Source of the DNA: JABDII01 sp963815325
GTDB lineage: Bacteria > Gemmatimonadota > Gemmatimonadetes > Gemmatimonadales > GWC2-71-9
DNA: 64,000 nt
Direction of reading: 5' to 3'
NCBI GenBank assembly: GCA_963815325.1
Contig: CAWFGG010000001.1
Coordinates: 248,001-312,000 of the forward strand
The position numbers and the translations under genes were made by a program. Shown piece by piece: positions 33,231-42,469 of this stretch. A model generated the notes under the pieces. The model was not told where the DNA came from, made no database searches, and saw only the letters and a list, made by a program, of their open reading frames with translations. How positions within the stretch are numbered: position 1 is the stretch's first letter; each line of letters starts with the position of its first letter.

Positions 33231-36200
33231 TTGGATCCAAATCCATTCGAGACGGCAAACGCCGGGTTCGCCCAGGCGCTGTACGAGGAGTTCCTCCGCG
33301 ACCCGGAGTCCGTGGGTCCCGCGTGGCGGAGGCTGTTTGAGAGCGGGGTCGTCGGCATGCCGCCGAGCGGGCCTAACGGCGCAGAGGCCCGGGCGGCAGA
33401 GCCTCCGGCGGCGCCAGCCAGCGAGTCCCTGCCCCCCGGCGCCGAGCCCATCACGGGCCCCGCCGCTCGACTCGTTGCGAACATGGCCGAGAGCCTCACC
33501 GTGCCCACGGCAACGAGCTTTCGCGACGTGCCGGTGTCCGTGCTCGAGCGCCGCCGAAAGGAACTCAACGAGGCACGTTCTGCCGCGGGGCAGGCCGGCA
33601 AGATCTCCTACACCCACCTCATCGGCTATGCACTGATGGTGGCGGCCCGATCGCACCGCGGCATGGCGCATTCGCTCCGCACGATCGATGGGGTGCCCCA
33701 TCGAATCGTGCCGCCGGAGATCAGCCTAGGGCTCGCGGTCGACATCCAACGCAAGGATGGGAGTCGCGGGCTAGTCGTGCCGGTCATTCGTGGTGCGAGC
33801 GACATGGGGTTCGCCGAGTTCTATACGGCGTACGAGGCAGTGGTCTCCAAGGCCCGCACTCACAGACTCATGCCGGATGACTTTGTCGGCGCCACGATGA
33901 CACTGACCAATCCGGGCGGGTTGGGCACGGTTGCTTCCGTCCCCCGCCTGATGGCCGGGCAGGGCACCATCGTGGCCGTCGGATCCATTGGCTTCCCGGC
34001 TGCGTTCGCGGACAGCCACCCCGGCCAGGTCGAAGCACTCGGCGTCAACAAGGTGATGACCCTGACCAGCACGTACGATCACCGCGTGATCCAGGGCGCC
34101 GAGTCGGGGGAGTTTCTGGGCGCGGTGGACGGACTGCTGCAAGGGGACGACGGATTCTATGAACAGGTGGCGGCCGATCTCGGATTGACTGTCGACCTGT
34201 CCCCACGGGGTGGTGCGCCCCTCGAGCCGGTCCCCATCTCCATGCCAGCGGTGGCGGGAACGCGACCCCGCGAGGCAGCGCCGGACGACGTAACGTACGT
34301 TGCCGCGGCAATACGTTTGGTCGAAGCACTGCGGACCTTCGGCCACCTGGCCGCCCGCCTCGATCCGTTGGGAGCCGAACCCATCGGCGACCCCTCGCTC
34401 GATCCCGTATCGGTCGGGCTGACGCCCGAGATCATGGCCGCGATCCCGGCCCAGGTCCTCCGCATTGCCGTCCCGGGCGAGACGCTGGCCGAAGCGTTAC
34501 CCCATCTCGAATCGACATACTGCGGAACGATCGCGTACGAGATCGAGCACATCGACAACCACGACGAGCGGGTATGGCTACGCCATGTCATCGAATCGGG
34601 AATGTACCGCGCCCATCTCACGCCCGAGGAACAGCACCGCCTCCTGACCAGGCTGACCGAGGTCGAGACGTTAGAGCAATTCCTTCACAAGGCCTACCTC
34701 GGACACAAGCGCTTCTCGATCGAAGGCGTGGATGCGGTGGTCCCGATGCTGGACCTGGCCATCGAGAGCGCCGCCGAGGGTGGCGCTCGCGAGGTCGTCG
34801 TCGGCATGGCACACCGAGGCCGGTTGAATGTCCTCGCCCATACGGTGGGCCGACCGTACGAGACCATCTTCGCCGAGTTCGAGGGAGGCAGGCACGTCGA
34901 AGCCGGCCGACTCACCCCCGAAGGCGGGACAGGCGACGTCAAGTATCACCATGGCGCGGAGGGCGCCTATCAGACTGCCAGCGGACGGGCTGTCACCATT
35001 ACGCTGTCCCCGAATCCCAGCCATCTCGAATACGTCAACCCGGTTGTCTGCGGTTGGGCTCGCGCGGAGCAGACCCAGCGACAGCGACAGATCGCCTCGC
35101 ACGATCCGACCACCGCGCTTCCCATTCTCATCCATGGGGACGCGGCATTTGCCGGTGAGGGCATCGTCGCAGAGACGCTCAACCTCAGCGCGCTGCGCGG
35201 CTACGGTACCGGCGGCACTCTTCACATCATTACCAACAACCAGATCGGTTTCACCACCGACATGCAGGATGCGCGCTCCACCTATTACGCGAGCGACCTC
35301 GCCAAGGGCTTCGATCTTCCGATCATCCACGTGAACGCCGACGATCCGGAAGCCTGTCTGGATGCGGTACGACTGGCCATGGCGTACCGGAACCGATTTC
35401 ACAAGGATGTCCTGATCGATCTCGTCGGGTACCGGCGTCACGGGCACAACGAAGGAGACGAACCTGCGTATACGCAGCCGCTCATGACTGCGCGCATCAA
35501 GGAACTCCCGACGGTGCGCGAACGCTACGCCGACCGTCTCGCAGCCGCCGGGTCGATCGACGGCGAGACCGCAGAGCGCGAGCGCGAGGCGCAGTACCAG
35601 CGGCTGGTCGAGACCCACACCGCGTTCAAATCATCCAGCCCGAAGACACCGCACATGGACGAGCCGGAGCGCGCCGGGACGCCGAGTGGGTTCGTGACCA
35701 GTGCGGTACCGGCCGAGTTGCTGTTGGCGTTAAATGACCAGCTGTTGCGCTGGCCCGAGGGGTTCACGGTCCATCCCAAGCTGGCGAAGCAGCTCGAGCG
35801 GCGCCGAGGGGCGCTTGACGAAGAGCCCGCGATCGAATGGGCCCACGCCGAAGCGTTGGCGTTCGCGTCCCTCCTCGCGGAGGGAGTCCCCGTGCGTCTC
35901 ACCGGACAAGACACGGAGCGCGGCACGTTCAGTCAACGGCATCTGGTACACCATGACGTCGTGACCGGCGAACGATACGCTCCGATTCAGCACCTGCCCG
36001 GCGCCCTGGCATCCATGGAGGTGTACAATAGCCCGCTCTCGGAAATGGGAGCCTTGGGTTTCGAGTACGGATACGCTGCCGCGGCGCCGGACACCATGGT
36101 GCTGTGGGAGGCGCAGTTCGGCGATTTCATCAACAGCGCGCAAGTCATCGTCGACCAGTTCATTGCGTCGAGCCTGTCCAAGTGGGGAGTCACGTCCCGT

Positions 36201-36866
36201 CTCACGTTACTGCTACCTCACGGCTATGAAGGCCAGGGGCCGGAGCACTCGAGCGCGCGTCTCGAGCGATTTCTCGATCTTGCGGCAGAGCGGAATATCC
36301 GCTTGGCCAACTGCACCACACCGGGGCAGTACTTCCACCTTCTCCGACTCCAGGCGTTGCGGCAGCGGGGCCTGCCCTTGGTCATCATGACCCCGAAAAG
36401 TCTCCTCCGTTTGCCCCAGGCCTTCTCCCGACTCGAAGAGCTGTCGACCGGACGGTTCACGCGGGTGATGGACACCACGACGCTCACCCCGAATCCGGAC
36501 GCGGTTCGCCGAATCGTTCTCTGTTCGGGAAAGATCTACTACGACCTCATGGAACAGGTGGGCGACCCGGGACCGGACGTGCCTGCCATCATACGCCTGG
36601 AGCAACTCTATCCATTCCCCACGGACGAGCTGGTGCCGGTGCTCGAACGATACTCTGCGGCCACCGAGTTGGTCTGGGTCCAGGAGGAGCCGCGCAACAT
36701 GGGCGCCTGGCGCTTCGTCCACGAGCAGATGCACACACTCCTCCCGAACCAACCCGAGGTCCGCTATGTCGGTCGGCCCGAGCGCGCCAGCCCGGCGGAG
36801 GGGTACCCGGCACTTCACCAGCGCGAGCAACAGCAGATCGTTACCCTGGCGCTGGGGCTTTCCTAA
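33231..36866 (+). CDS. kgd: Multifunctional 2-oxoglutarate decarboxylase/dehydrogenase (Kgd/OdhA type)
   Basis: A 1211-residue protein fusing an E2-like acyltransferase catalytic domain to 2-oxoglutarate E1, as in actinobacterial Kgd/OdhA. N-terminus DPNPFETANAGFAQALYEEFL is the E1-type anchor segment; an Ala/Pro-rich linker follows; residues 85-320 are the E2-like core with His284 in TYDHRVIQGAESGEF. The E1 part from about 400 has HKRFSIEGVDAVVPMLD, AHRGRLNVLAHT, GDAAFAGEG, NNQIGFTTD and HGYEGQGPEHSSARLERFL. No lipoyl domain is present. It starts at TTG 33231 with AGGAG 7 nt upstream. It supplies the TCA step from 2-oxoglutarate. Confidence 0.93.
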   Translation: MDPNPFETANAGFAQALYEEFLRDPESVGPAWRRLFESGVVGMPPSGPNGAEARAAEPPAAPASESLPPGAEPITGPAARLVANMAESLTVPTATSFRDVPVSVLERRRKELNEARSAAGQAGKISYTHLIGYALMVAARSHRGMAHSLRTIDGVPHRIVPPEISLGLAVDIQRKDGSRGLVVPVIRGASDMGFAEFYTAYEAVVSKARTHRLMPDDFVGATMTLTNPGGLGTVASVPRLMAGQGTIVAVGSIGFPAAFADSHPGQVEALGVNKVMTLTSTYDHRVIQGAESGEFLGAVDGLLQGDDGFYEQVAADLGLTVDLSPRGGAPLEPVPISMPAVAGTRPREAAPDDVTYVAAAIRLVEALRTFGHLAARLDPLGAEPIGDPSLDPVSVGLTPEIMAAIPAQVLRIAVPGETLAEALPHLESTYCGTIAYEIEHIDNHDERVWLRHVIESGMYRAHLTPEEQHRLLTRLTEVETLEQFLHKAYLGHKRFSIEGVDAVVPMLDLAIESAAEGGAREVVVGMAHRGRLNVLAHTVGRPYETIFAEFEGGRHVEAGRLTPEGGTGDVKYHHGAEGAYQTASGRAVTITLSPNPSHLEYVNPVVCGWARAEQTQRQRQIASHDPTTALPILIHGDAAFAGEGIVAETLNLSALRGYGTGGTLHIITNNQIGFTTDMQDARSTYYASDLAKGFDLPIIHVNADDPEACLDAVRLAMAYRNRFHKDVLIDLVGYRRHGHNEGDEPAYTQPLMTARIKELPTVRERYADRLAAAGSIDGETAEREREAQYQRLVETHTAFKSSSPKTPHMDEPERAGTPSGFVTSAVPAELLLALNDQLLRWPEGFTVHPKLAKQLERRRGALDEEPAIEWAHAEALAFASLLAEGVPVRLTGQDTERGTFSQRHLVHHDVVTGERYAPIQHLPGALASMEVYNSPLSEMGALGFEYGYAAAAPDTMVLWEAQFGDFINSAQVIVDQFIASSLSKWGVTSRLTLLLPHGYEGQGPEHSSARLERFLDLAAERNIRLANCTTPGQYFHLLRLQALRQRGLPLVIMTPKSLLRLPQAFSRLEELSTGRFTRVMDTTTLTPNPDAVRRIVLCSGKIYYDLMEQVGDPGPDVPAIIRLEQLYPFPTDELVPVLERYSAATELVWVQEEPRNMGAWRFVHEQMHTLLPNQPEVRYVGRPERASPAEGYPALHQREQQQIVTLALGLS

Positions 36867-36904
36867 GCAGCTCGAATTGGGACCGGAAGGATCAAATGGA
36901 AGGA

Positions 36905-36929
36905 GAAGGGCGCGCCGAACGCGCCCTTC
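36905..36929. terminator. Terminator hairpin between kgd and HNH gene
   Basis: Perfect 10-bp stem (GAAGGGCGCG 36905-36914 with CGCGCCCTTC 36920-36929) and 5-nt loop between convergent genes. No long T-run on either strand. Confidence 0.65.
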
Positions 36930-36935
36930 GGCTAG

Positions 36936-37355
36936 TTACGCACTCTTGGAGGGCGACATGGGCCGCTCAGAGGCCTTGCGCGCCAGGTCCAGCAGCGGCT
37001 CCGACAGGTGCTCGCCGTAGTGGGCCAGAAACACGCCGCGGGAGCGCTTGGCCAAGAGAAAGGCGAGCAAGGGTTTGTCCGCCTTTTCCGCGTTGCAGGT
37101 CCGGCACGCCAGAACCAGGTTGTCGGGCCTGTCATAGGCCGACTTGCCCCGGCGTGGGGTGACGTGATCGAGAGTGATCGAGTGCTCGAGCGACTCCGCG
37201 CCGCAGTAGGCGCAGACTGGTCCATGCTGCTCGAGCAGCCACTCGCGATGAGCCTGGGGAGAACGTCCGCTTGACCGACGAAGTGAGGTGCGGGAGACCG
37301 ATGCGGAGGGCGAGGATGAGCGGGGTGATCTGTGATTTCGTCTTCGTGTTGCCAC
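36936..37355 (-). CDS. HNH endonuclease-like protein
   Basis: A protein of about 139 residues whose C-terminal 100 residues form an HNH nuclease fold: zinc pair CAYC, then LDHVTPRRGKSAYDRPDNLVLAC, then the second pair CRTC, so ligands C-x2-C and C-x2-C flank the DH...N core. The start is uncertain: GTG 37355 is the nearest in-frame start before the low-complexity Ser/Arg-rich N-terminus, and no good Shine-Dalgarno is seen. The frame upstream is antisense to transketolase and not believed. Stand-alone HNH proteins of this kind are common and functionally unassigned. Confidence 0.7.
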   Translation of the reverse strand: MATRRRNHRSPRSSSPSASVSRTSLRRSSGRSPQAHREWLLEQHGPVCAYCGAESLEHSITLDHVTPRRGKSAYDRPDNLVLACRTCNAEKADKPLLAFLLAKRSRGVFLAHYGEHLSEPLLDLARKASERPMSPSKSA

Positions 37356-37563
37356 AAATATCCAAACAAAAGGGTTGTAGTCAGGGGTCCGGACTCTCCG
37401 GACCCACGGGAACTCGACATAAGCTCCTATCAAGAATAATGCCAGAAAGCCCAAGCCGCCACCTTTCGGGCTGTTGCCCCGTCGCTCGGGGGCCGGGTGG
37501 CCCTGACCCCGCCCGAGGTTATTTTCTCCAGACCTTGCCGATCCCGGCTCTGCGCTCCCTCGC

Positions 37564-37581
37564 ACAAGGAGTCCCATCCTG
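37564..37581 (+). promoter_or_regulatory. Shine-Dalgarno before a possible CTG start
   Basis: AAGGAG (37566-37571) precedes CTG at 37579 by 7 nt. The reading frame from this CTG carries the expected N-terminal transketolase residues (INTIRALAMDAVELAKSGHPG), so initiation upstream of ATG 37681 is required. CTG is the only candidate at good spacing. Confidence 0.5.
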
Positions 37582-39640
37582 ACGCTCGAGGCCGCCCGCG
37601 CCCAAGAGGGCGCCGTCATTTTCCCCGCCATCGACGATCCGCAGGCCTGGACCAGTATCAACACGATTCGTGCCCTCGCCATGGACGCGGTCGAACTGGC
37701 CAAGAGCGGCCACCCAGGGGCACCCTTGGGGCTTGCCCCGGCGGCCTACGTGCTCTGGCAGCGTCATCTCCGTCACAGCCCGCACCATCCGGACTGGGTC
37801 AACCGCGACCGCTTCATTTTGTCGTGCGGGCACGCATCGATGTTGCTCTACAGCTTGCTGCACCTCACCGGCTACGACCTTCCGCTGGATGAGCTTCGCC
37901 GGTTCCGGCAATGGGGCTCCCGAACCCCGGGCCATCCTGAGCGCGGGTTCACCCCCGGCGTCGAGGTGACCACCGGGCCTTTGGGCCAAGGGGTCGGGAA
38001 CGCGGTGGGAATGGCCATCGCGGAGCGGGTCCTTGCGGGCGAATTCAACCAGCCGGGATTCCCGGTGATCGATCACCGGGTCTTTGGCTTCGTGAGTGAC
38101 GGCGACCTCATGGAAGGCGTCGCGAGCGAGGCCGCCTCGTTGGCCGGTCATCTGAAGCTTGGCAAGCTCACCCTCATCTACGACAACAATCACATCACCA
38201 TCGACGGATCCACTGACCTTGCCTTCACTGAGGACGTCGGGCGCCGGTTCGAGGCCTATGGCTGGCAGGTGCGACGAGTGGACGACGGCAACGATCTGGC
38301 TGCAATCGACCGCGCGCTGGCAGCTGCCACCGCGTCGGACGATGGTCCCCATTTGATCATCCTCCGGACAGAGATCGGCGATCCGGCGCCGACCAAGAAG
38401 GGGACTGCCGCCGCCCACGGTGCCCCGCTCGGAGCCGAGGAAGTCCGGCGCACCAAGCAGATCATGGGATTTCCGACCGAACCAGCGTTCTACGTGCCGC
38501 CCGAGACGTATGACGATATGCGCCGCGCCGAGGCGCGGGGGGATGGCTGGGTGGAACGATGGACCACGCTGTACGACGACTATCGCGGGGCCCACCCCTC
38601 GTTGGGCCAGGAACTCGAGCGCCGCCTTGCCGGCCGGTTGCCGGAGGGGTGGACGGACCACTTGCCGAGCTTCGCGGCCTCTGATGCAAAGCTGGCCACG
38701 CGCCAGGCATCGGCCACCACGCTCAAGGCCCTCTCCGTCGTGTTGCCGGAACTCCTCGGTGGGTCGGCGGACTTGAGCGAGAGCACCGGCACGGTATTGC
38801 CGGAAGTCGGCGTCTTCGGCCCCGATCAGCCGGGACGCAACTTTCATTGGGGAATCCGTGAACACGGCATGATGGCGTGCCTGAACGGAATGGCCGCACA
38901 CGGCGGAGTGCGGCCCTATGGCAGCACGTTTCTGATCTTCGCCGACTATCTCAAGCCGGCGCTCCGACTGGCGGCATTGTCGCACTTGCCCGTGATCCTC
39001 GTGGCGACGCATGACTCGATCGGGTTGGGAGCAGGACGGGCCGACACATCAACCGGTGGAGCAGCTCGCCATGTTGCGCGCCACGCCGAACCTCGTGGTC
39101 ATACGCCCCGCCGATGCCGCGGAAACCGTCGAGGCGTGGCGAACGGCTCTGGAGCACCGCGACGGGCCCGTGGTGCTGGTGCTCACGCGGCAGAAGCTCC
39201 CGGTGCTCGACCGAACGCGCTATGGAGCGGCCGACGGAACGCGCCGCGGGGCCTATGTTCTATTCGAACCATCAGAGCCGTGCGTGGCCGTGCTGATCGC
39301 GACCGGCTCGGAGGTTGCCCTTGCCCTCGATGCCGCCGCGAGGCTCCTGGACCAGGGCATCCCCACCCGAGTCGTGTCGATGCCGTCATGGGAGCTGTTC
39401 GAGGCCCAGCCGGCCGCGTACCGAGACGAGGTGCTTCCCCCCGATATTCGTGCGCGTGTCTCCATCGAAGCAGGCGCTTCAATGGGATGGGCGCGATACA
39501 CCACCGATGACGGCCTCACGATCGGGTTGGATCATTTCGGCGCCTCGGCACCTGCCAGCGAGTTGTTCGCCCAGTTCGGATTCACGGTCGAGCACGCCGT
39601 GGAGGCCGTGAAGCACGTCTCAGGACGGAGATCGCGATGA
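37579..39640 (+). pseudogene. tkt: Transketolase, frameshifted near two-thirds length
   Basis: The thiamine-diphosphate enzyme of the pentose phosphate pathway; the joined frames give about 687 residues, the usual length. First frame: SGHPGAPLGLAPAAYVLW, SDGDLMEGVASEAASLAGH, FHWGIREHGMMA, then THDSIGLG. The second frame resumes EDGPTHQPVEQLAML and ends with the C-terminal transketolase domain. One extra base at about 39032 separates them (GAG read as G-C-AG). The first frame may start at CTG 37579, which has AAGGAG 7 nt upstream and matches the family N-terminus; the first ATG (37681) would drop 34 residues. The stop overlaps tal. Confidence 0.88.
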
Positions 39641-40743
39641 CCAACCCGCTGGTGGGCCTCGGCCGACTCGGCCAGAGCATTTGGTACGATTACATCACGC
39701 GCGATCTCATGGCGTCGGGCGCGCTCCGCCGTCTGATCGAGCACGACGGGCTCGCGGGTATGACCAGCAACCCCACCATCTTCGAACAGGCCATCAGCGG
39801 GAGCAAGGATTACGACGCGGACATTCGTCGCTTAGCGACGAAAGGACACCGCGCCGAAGCGATCTTCGATGCCCTGACCATCGCGGATGTCCAGGCAGCG
39901 TGCGACGCATTCCGGCCGGTGTACGATGCGACCAACGGGGTCGACGGCCTGGTGTCGATCGAAGTCTCGCCTGCGCTGGCTCACCAAACCGAGGCGACAC
40001 TTACCGAGGCCCGGCGACTCTGGGGAGCCGTCGATCGCCCCAACCTCATGATCAAGATCCCCGGGACGGCTCCTGGCTTGCCGGCAATCGAACGGGCGAT
40101 CGCCGAAGGGATCAACGTCAACATCACCTTGCTCTTTTCCGTGGACCGCCATCGTGAAGTCATTGACGCATACCTGCGCGGACTCGAGCAACGGCTGGCC
40201 GACGGGCTTCCCCTCACGCGGATCGCGTCGGTGGCCAGCTTCTTTGTCAGCCGGGTCGACAGCAAGATCGACCCGTGGCTGGATGCGGCGGATGCCCCCC
40301 CGGAGGTTCGCAGCAAAGCCGCGATCGCCAACGCGTGTACCGCCTATGACGCGTTCGAACGGGCGTTTCGTGGCCCACGCTGGGCGCGTCTCGCCGCAGC
40401 CGGCGCGCGCGTTCAGCGACCGCTCTGGGCCTCCACCAGCACCAAGGATCCGCGATTGCCGGATGTGTATTACGTCGAGGCATTGATCGCACCCCAGACG
40501 GTCAACACCCTCCCACCGGCAACGCTCGAGGCCTATCGCGATCACGGCCGTCCCGAGGTTCGGTTGCCCGCCGGACTGGCCGCGGCCCCGCACCAGCTCG
40601 CTGCGCTGGCAGAGCACGGCGTCGATCTGAATCAGGCGACCCGCGAGCTCGAAGATGAGGGCGTCCAGAAATTTGCCGACTCTTATCACAAGGCCATCGC
40701 CAGTATCGAGCAGAAGGCCACACTCCTCGTGAGCGCCCCATGA
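39637..40743 (+). CDS. tal: Transaldolase
   Basis: A 368-residue transaldolase of the longer (TalB-distinct, actinobacterial/cyanobacterial-like) type, transferring dihydroxyacetone units in the pentose phosphate pathway. The Schiff-base Lys is in NLMIKIPGT; other signatures are GLAGMTSNPTIFEQAI, GINVNITLLFSV and SRVDSKIDPWLD. The start overlaps the transketolase stop and the stop overlaps the transporter start (both ATGA), so the three genes are translationally coupled. Confidence 0.94.
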   Translation: MTNPLVGLGRLGQSIWYDYITRDLMASGALRRLIEHDGLAGMTSNPTIFEQAISGSKDYDADIRRLATKGHRAEAIFDALTIADVQAACDAFRPVYDATNGVDGLVSIEVSPALAHQTEATLTEARRLWGAVDRPNLMIKIPGTAPGLPAIERAIAEGINVNITLLFSVDRHREVIDAYLRGLEQRLADGLPLTRIASVASFFVSRVDSKIDPWLDAADAPPEVRSKAAIANACTAYDAFERAFRGPRWARLAAAGARVQRPLWASTSTKDPRLPDVYYVEALIAPQTVNTLPPATLEAYRDHGRPEVRLPAGLAAAPHQLAALAEHGVDLNQATRELEDEGVQKFADSYHKAIASIEQKATLLVSAP

Positions 40744-42092
40744 CCGACGCCCCGGCCAGTCCCTGGTACCGCAGGCTCCACTGGCAGATCATCCTCGGCC
40801 TCCTCTTCGGAGTGATCTACGGTGTGGTCGCCGCGGCAAACGGTTGGGGGGCGTTCACTAAAGATTGGATCGACCCCTTCGGGAAGATCTTCCTCAACGG
40901 ACTCAAGTTGATCGCGGTCCCGTTGGTGCTTGCGTCCCTGGTGACGGGTGTCGCGTCACTCAGCGACCTGAAGAAGCTCTCCCGCATCGGCGGCAAGACC
41001 ATCACGCTCTACCTCGCCACGACCGTCGTGTCCGTGACGCTGGGCCTCGTGCTGGTCAATATTTTCAAGCCAGGGCACAGCGTGCCGGCCGAGATGCGGG
41101 CCGAACTTCAGGCGACCTATGCCCAGGACGCGTCGTCCAGTGAGGCCGCTGCCCAATCGGCCAAGGATCGGGGACCGCTCCAGATCATGGTCGACATCGT
41201 ACCCGACAACTTCTTCGAGTCGGTGCGCGACAATCGCAACATGCTGCAGGTTGTATTCCTCGCCATCCTGATCGGCATCGGACTGATTCAGGTACCGAAG
41301 GACAAGGCGAGTCCGGTATTGGCGCTGTTCGAGGGATTCAACGCCATCGTCATCCGACTGGTGGACCTGATCATGCTGATGGCTCCGGTCGGGGTCTTTG
41401 CCCTCATCGCGAGCACCATCACATCGGTGGCCGGCGACAGCCTGGTGCAGGTCGCGGAACTCCTGCGCGCCTTGGGGTTCTACAGCCTCGTGGTGCTGTT
41501 GGGGTTGGTCTTGCACACGACGGTTACCTACCCGACGCTGCTCAAGCTGTTCACACCCATGCCCCTCAAGACGTTCTTCGCCGGCATGGCACCAGTTCAG
41601 TTGGTGGCGTTCTCCACCAGCTCGAGCGGCGCCACACTCCCGCTCACGATGGAGCGCTGCGAGGAAAAACTCGGGGTCTCGGAGGAGATCTCGTCCTTCG
41701 TGCTGCCGCTCGGCGCCACCATCAACATGGACGGCACCGCTCTCTACCAGGCCGTGGCCGCGGTCTTCATTGCCCAGACCCTGGGCATGAACCTGGGCTT
41801 GGGCGCGCAGCTCACCATTGTGCTGACGGCGGTGTTGGCATCGATCGGAACCGCGGCCGTGCCAGGGGCGGGGATCATCATGCTGGTGATCATCCTCGAA
41901 GCCGTCGGGGTGCCGAGTGAGGGCATCGCGTTGATTCTCGGAGTGGACCGGATTCTCGACATGTGTCGGACGGTGACCAACGTGACCGGCGATGCCACCG
42001 TGGCCACCATTGTGGCGGCGTCTGAAAATGCGCTACTCGCGCCTGACTTGAGTGAGGCGGGGGACCGGATCCGGACGCGGTGGCGCGGCTAG
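40740..42092 (+). CDS. Dicarboxylate/amino acid:cation symporter (DAACS family)
   Basis: A 450-residue inner-membrane glutamate/C4-dicarboxylate symporter with eight transmembrane helices and two re-entrant loops. Signatures: FSTSSSGATLPLTMERC (first serine-rich re-entrant hairpin), LPLGATINMDGTALYQAVAAVFIAQ (NMDGT motif of TM7), AAVPGAGIIMLVIIL (second hairpin) and DRILDMCRTVTNVTGDA with the substrate-binding Asp/Arg region. An extra charged loop near residues 105-145 is longer than in GltP. It is coupled to tal by a 4-bp overlap. The substrate (glutamate, aspartate, succinate or similar) is unresolved. Confidence 0.92.
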   Translation: MTDAPASPWYRRLHWQIILGLLFGVIYGVVAAANGWGAFTKDWIDPFGKIFLNGLKLIAVPLVLASLVTGVASLSDLKKLSRIGGKTITLYLATTVVSVTLGLVLVNIFKPGHSVPAEMRAELQATYAQDASSSEAAAQSAKDRGPLQIMVDIVPDNFFESVRDNRNMLQVVFLAILIGIGLIQVPKDKASPVLALFEGFNAIVIRLVDLIMLMAPVGVFALIASTITSVAGDSLVQVAELLRALGFYSLVVLLGLVLHTTVTYPTLLKLFTPMPLKTFFAGMAPVQLVAFSTSSSGATLPLTMERCEEKLGVSEEISSFVLPLGATINMDGTALYQAVAAVFIAQTLGMNLGLGAQLTIVLTAVLASIGTAAVPGAGIIMLVIILEAVGVPSEGIALILGVDRILDMCRTVTNVTGDATVATIVAASENALLAPDLSEAGDRIRTRWRG

Positions 42093-42136
42093 TCGCGCTC
42101 GAACTACAGTCACTTCCACATTACCACGCAAAAAAG

Positions 42137-42173
42137 AACGACCGCTCGATCCATAGAGAACCGAGCGGTCGTT
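42137..42173. terminator. Terminator hairpin with T-run on the minus strand
   Basis: A perfect 12-bp stem (42137-42148 with 42162-42173), 13-nt loop. On the minus strand it is followed by CTTTTTT, a typical intrinsic terminator; on the plus strand the tail is ATAAGCC. It lies between the transporter (plus) and the metal-dependent hydrolase (minus). Confidence 0.8.
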
Positions 42174-42388
42174 ATAAGCCGGGCGGGTGGATTGTCCACC
42201 CTCAACAGGCGCGGCGTCTTTCTACCGTGCCAGGTTCATGCCCCGAACAGGCACAAATACCTTTTGCCCGGCCACTCAAGCGCCTCGTCATGGGGCTCCT
42301 GCACACCCGCTCGGAGCGCGGTCCCCCTGGCCGTACCCCGGGGATGCCGACCTGCGGCATCCTACTCCAGCCCCCACGACCAGACGCC
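42137..42388 (-). ncRNA. Candidate structured RNA (minus strand)
   Basis: This is a predicted, unclassified RNA. Complementary arms found by reading: 42178-42184 with 42266-42272, and 42207-42212 with 42280-42285; these cross and form a pseudoknot. Local hairpins are 42185-42190/42196-42201, 42227-42231/42250-42254 (with an inner GTTC/GAAC pair) and 42342-42349/42355-42362. A TATGAT box (complement of 42395-42400) would start transcription near 42388, and a 12-bp hairpin plus T-run ends it. It could instead be the structured 3' UTR of the gene ending at 42470. No match to tmRNA, RNase P, 6S or SRP RNA is recognised. Confidence 0.4.
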
Positions 42389-42469
42389 ACGCACATCATA
42401 GCACCAGCTTTATGAAATGGCCGGGAAGGTCGGATGAAGAAATCCGCTAGGTGCCACCAACCACTTGGG

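Noticed and set aside
36932..37703. Full 255-codon frame as the HNH protein
   Set aside because: Its first half is antisense to the start of transketolase and has no homology; only the C-terminal HNH part is supported.
42180..42210. T-box-like antiterminator (AGGGTGG on the minus strand)
   Set aside because: Only half of the T-box consensus is present and no aminoacyl-tRNA synthetase or amino-acid gene lies downstream.
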